Source: Paramacrobiotus metropolitanus (Eukaryota > Tardigrada > Eutardigrada > Parachela > Macrobiotidae). Taken from it: 64,000 nt of DNA. The translations under genes and the position numbers were made by a program. The stretch spans positions 310,001 through 374,000 of the forward strand of contig NW_026570233.1 of the NCBI RefSeq assembly GCF_019649055.1. Direction: 5' to 3'. The notes below the pieces were generated by a model, which had not been told where the DNA came from, ran no database searches, and was given only the letters and a program-made list of their open reading frames with translations. Of this stretch, positions 58,470 through 64,000 are shown piece by piece. The first letter of the stretch is position 1. Every line of letters begins with the position of its first letter.

Positions 58470-60066
58470 ATGTCCGAACTAATTGATCAGTTCAATAAAA
58501 AACCAAGTTTAATTACAAGTATGCCGGCTCCGCAGATTAAGCATGGTTTTATCTGGAAGGTCACTACCATCTGGGTGATATTTCTGCAAGTCTGCGGGTA
58601 CTTTCCGATCACGATTGCGCGCTACCCACAATTCTCAAGCTTCCTGCGCTGTGTCTTGTACGTTTACGTATCGTTTGTTTTATGCGTTAAGATGTGCATG
58701 ATCTACGGCGACTGGATGTATTATGGCACCAGTCTGCTGCAATCAAACTGGTTCACCGCGGTGTTCATGCAGTGCACGGATCTGTCCGAAACGATTGCGA
58801 ATTTGCTCTGCATAATTCTCATGTGGTCGTATGGCCAACGTTTGGTTAAAGTTCTTGGAAATGTGGACGAGGTCTACGGTTCGTTGATAACTCGCCACGA
58901 CGTCATACTTAGCACCGTCGGGATGGTGATATACATTTCGGCCGCTGTCGTCAAAAACGCTTATTGGTTTTTCGTCAAACAGATTGTCTGGGTTGCACGT
59001 GACAGCATTGACGAATGGAAAACTATCTTCTTTCCCGGTATTCTCGTATCCAGCCCCGTAATGGAATGGTGTATTCGAATCTGTTATGCCATTGTTGACA
59101 CCACCTATCTCGGTCGGGATCTCTTGCTTGGTTTCGTTGTTTTCATCATCGTGATTACAAGCAAAATAGTCCGTAGGACTGCGTACCACCTACGCTTTCA
59201 GTTATACACCACCGAATTTGTAAAGCTTGACGAGTATTTACATCAATCGCGATTGGCCAGTATTGTCAGTGATCTGAATGAGTGCTTGTCGTTAATAACC
59301 GGTTTCCGGTTTTATGCGATTGTCGTGGGAATGATTACGAAGACCTTTGATGCGAGTTGGCAACCAGCGAATCAGCGGCCCGACTCCGAACTGGTCATCG
59401 CGTTAGCGACTTATGTTTTGTATTTTTGTCTCCTGACAGCTGCTTGCGTGTATCAAGAAATACAGTATTTAACCGTTTTATTTTGGTTGCTGAAATTATA
59501 AATTTTAAGTACTTCTAATGGAATCGTTTACCATTTTGAGTAATGGGGACGACCTTTTGCTTTAGCGTAGTACATGGTATATTATTTGCTAATTCGTTCG
59601 AAACTTTAATTTTACTAAATGAAGATGTCCAACAGATGATCTAAAAGAAAACAGAATCTGAAATTAATGACAGGGAAAGATAATGGCAGAGGTTGCAGAC
59701 AAATGTTTCCACATTGGAAAGGTCAAATGGAAGCGTGCTGAATGGACTGCGGTGTACCTTCGTCACAGATACAATGAGCCGCAGTGTTTCACATTGGCCG
59801 GCGTCATTGTTTCACGTGAAAACGCTATGCAGGTAACGATTTGCAATTGTACTCGTACAGTACATTTGCGCTGCGTTATGACACAGCGAATTCCAGATGA
59901 CAATCCTGATAGGACAGTATATTATGGGCCACGGGATAAATCCATCTGTTTTCAGACATGTGCAGCTATAGCTAGTGCATTACTGGTACAGAAAACTACA
60001 ACAAATTGTGCTGCTGCCACAGCACAATTTTGTTTACACTCTGTCATAGGAATTACTGATTATTAG
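58470..60066 (+). CDS. Gustatory receptor-like protein, diverged
   Basis: Exon 1 from MSELIDQFNKKPSL at 58470 runs about 330 codons, with several helices (TTIWVIFLQVCGYF, CVLYVYVSFVLCV, VIYISAAVV, LLLGFVVFIIVITSKI). Exon 2 (59674-59832) has RYNEPQCFTLAGVIVSREN and a GTAACG donor. Exon 3 (59956-60066) follows a strong acceptor (CTGTTTTCAG) and reads TCAAIASALLVQKT to a stop, matching the place and phase of the TY exon of the cluster genes. The end of exon 1 is uncertain: ATACAG|TATTTA would need one more G to be a donor, and a weaker GTTTTA donor lies 9 bases on. The exon otherwise reads to a stop at 59501. It is probably functional but its exon 1-2 junction needs transcript data. Diverged from the 29-38 kb cluster. 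Confidence 0.65.
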
Positions 60067-60672
60067 ATTCTCCATGATGATATCCCATCTGACGACCGCA
60101 TTAAATTTTGATGTGTAGGTAGGTCTTTATATTCCAAATTATTATTCCACTTGTTGCCGACCATTCACAACCAGTGTGTTTTTTTGTAGATCGGTTCATG
60201 TACGGTGTTAACGCAACGTTAAGTCTGGTTCCATAGCGCAGTCTATCTGTACTGACAGTACAACGCAGAATGCTAAAACTAACGTAATCATCGCTTTCCA
60301 TAGTTGGATAATAAACAAGACTTCCTTATTCCTTAATCCTGTCTTTTCAAGACTTCCTTAATCCTCAGTCTTTTTCCCATCCATTTTTTTTCTTGTAACT
60401 CTAGAACCTAATTATGAGGTACGCTGTGGAATGTCGAGAGCGCAACCGAAACGCATTAAATTAATGTAATGTAACGACTGCCAACACATCAGTTCCACGA
60501 AAACGATCTCCAACCGATCACGCCAAAGTTTATCCAAAGAACATCGAAAGTCCCAAATAAAACAATTCTCTACATTACTCACAAGTGGGCGAACAGGTTT
60601 TCTATCCCGAATCGTTTCTCGAATCATCTACACATACTCATTCACACATACTCATACGTATTAAATTAATAC
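60067..60672. other. Intergenic between convergent genes
   Basis: This is the shared 3' region of the plus-strand receptor and the minus-strand BTB-MATH gene. Minus frames at 60627-60412 and 60301-60101 are unrecognised. The sequence has a short direct repeat (GACTTCCTTAATCC, near 60320-60365). Confidence 0.4.
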
Positions 60673-63025
60673 TCATTCAACCAGAGTAGGATGCCCAGCA
60701 GTCAGTCGTACTCGGAGTCTCAAGGAGAAGTCATCAGGATTGATGTATCCCTTCGTCGGGTCCAGTAAATTCTAGAGGACACGCGTACGTTAATGCAAAA
60801 GGACTTTGACAAGAATAAAATATCCCACCTCCAAATGAATAAAGTCGGAAAAGCCCCAGTCATTCTCTTCCTTGCTGAACCGGCACTGAGAAAGTTCTGT
60901 AGCAAGATAACCTAGGTGTGTTAGGAAAATAAGGGCTGTGAAAGGCTGGCGCACCTGCTTTCAGAGGCGCAGTTTCCGTTTTCCATGGCAGTAGATGCAG
61001 TTCTGCATCTGCGTGGCACGTCCAGGAAGCCCATTTTGCATGACCAGAGCAACGCAGGAAGTATCCAAAGACAGTAACCTCTTTGGCAATAATGACCTTT
61101 CGCACGGCGATCTTCCTATAAAGGGACATATAAATTACATCTATCTCATCGATTGTTATTCCGCTACCACCTCACCATTGCAGCTTCCTCACAGTTGTAC
61201 AAGCGCTATAAATCTGTGTAGTCTTCAGCTCCCTTATATCAGCAATCGTCCACTTGATAACGCCCTCAGCGGGCGATTCATCTAGAGATCACAGAACCAC
61301 AATAATATTATGTGGCACGCTGGTCAAGCAGTAATGTAGTTATCACTGAACCCATAAACATTTGGAACGCATTAAGTGGAGCTAACGCATCATGTACAGT
61401 ACAGTAATTATGATAACTACATACCCTGTCGGGAATTGACAGGAAACAGCAGCTGTGGTTTGTCTGCGGCGTGCTTATAATGGAAGATGTCCCGTAACTC
61501 CGACTGCAGCAATAAACCGGTCTGAAAAAGAAACCAGATTACGCTATATACTGACGCACAACTACAGAGTGTCAGATTACTGTGACTTAATCTCGCAATC
61601 CGCGACAGATTTTAAATGATTTAACTACTTGAAACCATATTCTACCCAAATACCTTAGCCGGTCCATCCAGCAACTGAGCCTCGGTCATAACCGGGAATC
61701 TGACCAGATACAACGCCGCGCCCAGCTCTGCACGCCGATTAGCGGAAGATGCCTCTATGTTCTTTCGGTGGAATGCACTTGTAGCCCATCTGCCGATAGA
61801 AAATGGGATTTCAATATTGATAAATCATTCGTACCTGAACTATAGCCGCATTAATTGGCCTGTATAGCACAGATGCAGGGATCTCCTGCGCAATTCAAGA
61901 ACGCTGCTACAGTTATCTTTACCTTTCCACCGCCGAATAGATAGTATTCTCGTCGGCACTCAACGCATCCCGCTGAAGAATAATCTGTAGCGTCTCCTGC
62001 CCGATGGCACAAAACTGCTCCGACTGCCACACCTTTTCTGACGATTCATCAATCCGAAGCAAGCATTTCTCCATGATCTTGGGTGTAGAGCACTTATAGC
62101 GAACCATCTGCAAAGCAAGGAGCTATATACAACATAACAATTGCGCAACAGACATGTCTGTTTGTCGCTCGTCTGATTACGAAAATCTGGAAGATATACA
62201 ATTGTTAGCATACACTTTTAATGCACATAAGTCGTTATCGCTTCTTTTACCTTATCCGTAAGTGGAGAAATAAAGTAATACATATAATAATAAGCTGAGG
62301 ATTACAACACGAGTTTCCACCAAAACGTATCTGATAACTTACTACTGGTCTTCGAATGACCGCAACGTAGTACAAAAAGGCTGAGACAGCCGGGAAAAAT
62401 ACTTAACCTTTTCCAGAATATCCAGGAAGTTCTCCATACGAAGTTTATGCTGGACGAAACCGAGGCACCTGGCCACCAGCGACGGCAGACCGTACTTGTC
62501 CGCGCAGTGCAATGTCTGAAGGACGTTGTCCGGAGTGAGAGTAGTCGCAAACTCGGTGTAGATATAACTACATATATAAATTTCTACTTTGTCTTTGTAC
62601 AAATGTATTTTATACCAAAGAAGTGTAAATTTATTAACTCAGTTGTAGACTTCGAGAAAAGACATACGTAAGAACGTTATTGAACGCGTCAGGCAAAATG
62701 TCGGGAAGGAAAATAGGAAATGTACAGGGGCTCTGCCAGATTTCCATTAAACATGGCGTGGAACACATCGCTACGGGCACTCAGGATCAGCCTGTACAAA
62801 AACAATAATTTTGATATTATGAAGCATAAACTCGTCGTTCACGACAAACGTAACGCAGAAAGCGCCTGTGAGCTGGAAAGATCTGTACCAACCATAATCA
62901 CGTCCCACGACAAACTGAACGTCGCTCATGTCTCCACCGGCTAACAGCTGGCTCAGACAATTAGCGATCCTTGCCACACCCCCACGATTTCCTGTGGTTG
63001 TGGGTTGTGTGGAAGTCTCGGCCAT
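60673..63025 (-). CDS. BTB-BACK-MATH protein (paralog 3)
   Basis: Exons, 5' to 3' on the minus strand: 63025-62866, 62791-62668, 62567-62408, 62107-61923, 61789-61654, 61521-61425, 61281-61176, 61115-60955, 60911-60829, 60771-60673. Exons 3-10 join without a phase error. BTB has MSDVQFVVG, SDVFHAMFNG and CADKYGLPSL. BACK has RDALSADENTIYSAVERW and YLVRFPVMT. After FPVNSRQ comes a MATH domain: VIKWTIADIRELKTTQIYS, LQWKIAV, YFLRCSGHAKWASWTCHA, KEENDWGFSDFI, LLDPTKGYI, ending TLVE. This resembles the USP7/SPOP-type MATH fold. Exon 1 lacks one base near 62885 and exon 2 has one extra C near 62730 relative to the paralogs, and the exon 1 donor would be GC. The BTB half is thus broken or mis-assembled while the rest is clean. 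Confidence 0.75.
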
Positions 63026-63554
63026 TACTGAAGTTTTAAAGATAACTGAGGTAAGTGCGCCGAGAGTCAAGGCAAATGATATTTAGTCCTGGGGGATAGT
63101 CGAGTGAACCTGCTGACAGGGGCTGACAAAACCAAGTTGCAGGAAAGGAGCACAAATGGTTGCTTTCTGTTTCGGTCAAACAAAATTTATGCTACCAACA
63201 TGCCTGGCTTTCCTCGGCTTTCTATACGCAGTACCTGTGTTTTACTGTACAACTGATGTGCATAACTTCCATAAGCTACAGAGTACATAGTGTCCGCCTG
63301 TCCGGGAGTGCGTTCCTCGAATCCGGTTTACGTAAGTCTCGTCTTTATCTTCTATTTACGTAATGAGCCACAAACGAGTTTAATTCTACACAGTCGTATC
63401 CACTCGCCAATCTGCACCTGCAGTCATTCAGTACACTTTTTTTCGGTTTTGATCGCGAACGATCGGTCACAGCTCACAAGAACAAGTCGAGTCTCGTGCA
63501 GCAACAGTACCAAGGTTTCTAGTTGGAGATTTGATGTTTTGATAAGCACTGAGA
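63026..63554. other. Shared upstream region of divergent genes
   Basis: It lies between the start of the minus-strand BTB-MATH gene and the plus-strand secreted protein gene, and may hold both promoters. I see no clear TATA box or coding frame. Confidence 0.4.
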
Positions 63555-64000
63555 ATGAAACTTCTGCAGTTGGTAGGTAAAATAATGAGTCGGAAAATAG
63601 AAAAACATACTTTAAGCGTCATAACTGGCATGTCACGTGTTTTGCTTTTATCACAGAATCCTTTTTCAGGCCTTCTTCGTGGTACTGGGTGCTTTTGTGC
63701 TTGCTTTACTGAGCGCGGATACGGCCGAAGGACGACGAATACGCCGAATCTGTCGTCGGCGTCATGGACGCCTGCGCTGCCGACGGGTTGTCATCCATCA
63801 TCATCGTCGGCCATCAACGATAATCGACGAGACGTCGTCCACTGAAGAAGGAAAAGCTTCGTCAGCTGGAACGCCAGAGGGGCCAGATTCCGGTAGTGAG
63901 TCGGTGAAATCACCTAAGAAATCGAAGAAACCGTCGGACGGAGCCGATTCCAACACCGATTCATCGAAATCCGGAGAATCGCCAAAGGACGGCCAAGACG
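63555..64000 (+). CDS. Secreted Arg-rich/Ser-Lys-rich disordered protein, 5' part
   Basis: Exon 1 is only 18 bases (63555-63572, MKLLQL, donor GTAGGT). Exon 2 starts at 63671 after TTTTTCAG and stays open to the window end. Together they give a signal peptide (MKLLQLAFFVVLGAFVLALL, then SADTAEG). A very basic segment follows (RRIRRICRRRHGRLRCRRVV, HHHRR), then a long Ser/Lys/Glu/Pro/Asp-rich, low-complexity part (SPKKSKKPSDGADSNTDSSK). At least 116 residues. The composition suggests an extracellular disordered protein, for example cuticle- or mucus-associated, but I recognise no family and assign no function. The phase-0 junction inside the signal peptide is common for secreted animal proteins. 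The gene is cut by the window edge. Confidence 0.65.

Noticed and set aside
1-64000. tRNA genes, CRISPR arrays, LTR or virus-like elements
   Set aside because: I looked for GTTCGA-type B boxes, regular spacer arrays, long direct terminal repeats and capsid, integrase or envelope motifs and saw none. The only reverse-transcriptase trace is the LINE tail at 35.6 kb.

Overview
This is a piece of a eukaryotic nuclear genome: every recognisable gene is split by short GT-AG introns (mostly 50-300 bases, a few over 1 kb). The gene content (an insect-type gustatory receptor-like cluster, a divergent class A GPCR, a Pez/PTPN14-21 phosphatase, BTB-BACK paralogs, lineage-specific kinases) points to an ecdysozoan with a compact genome. 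A tardigrade is my best guess, but this is an inference from gene style and not from a diagnostic marker. I found no tRNA, rRNA, CRISPR array, LTR element or virus-like element.

1-24.2 kb is a large direct duplication (copy A about 0.7-8.05 kb, copy B about 15.65-23.3 kb). The copies are separated by a 4.4 kb tandem array of a palindrome-rich 128/137-base repeat and by AT-rich spacer. Each copy carries, on the minus strand, a GPCR, a degenerating 134-codon ORF, a small secreted cysteine-rich gene, and a protein kinase joined to a papain/C39-like domain. Most of each copy is clearly diverged from the other. A 1.4 kb tract over the cysteine-rich gene is almost identical, which is a gene-conversion pattern. 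The GPCR is whole only in copy B, and the kinase gene is broken in both.

25.4-28.9 kb holds a third, broken kinase plus C39-like gene on the plus strand and a small relic of a fourth. 28.9-38.5 kb is a gustatory-receptor-like cluster: one whole gene (31.7-33.2 kb), two broken or internally deleted ones, and a head-to-head pair of truncated receptors meeting at 37.5 kb. A LINE 3' remnant lies at 35.6 kb. A sixth receptor-like gene stands alone at 58.5-60.1 kb.

41.1-49.5 kb is a complete eight-exon Pez (PTPN14/PTPN21-type) gene. All splice phases agree and it encodes 908 residues, but its catalytic WPD and HC motifs are altered, so it looks like a pseudophosphatase. 50.5-63.0 kb holds three BTB-BACK paralogs. 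Two have Tudor/Agenet-like tails, and one has a 693-base hAT-type MITE in an intron. The third, on the minus strand, ends in a MATH domain, an order (BTB-BACK-MATH) opposite to the familiar MATH-BTB proteins. The window ends inside a gene for a secreted, Arg-rich then Ser/Lys-rich disordered protein.

The genes do not form an operon or one pathway. The window is mainly accessory, fast-evolving sensory, signalling and adaptor families around one conserved single-copy gene (Pez). Several genes are broken by single-base indels, some in homopolymers, so assembly error should be excluded before they are called pseudogenes.
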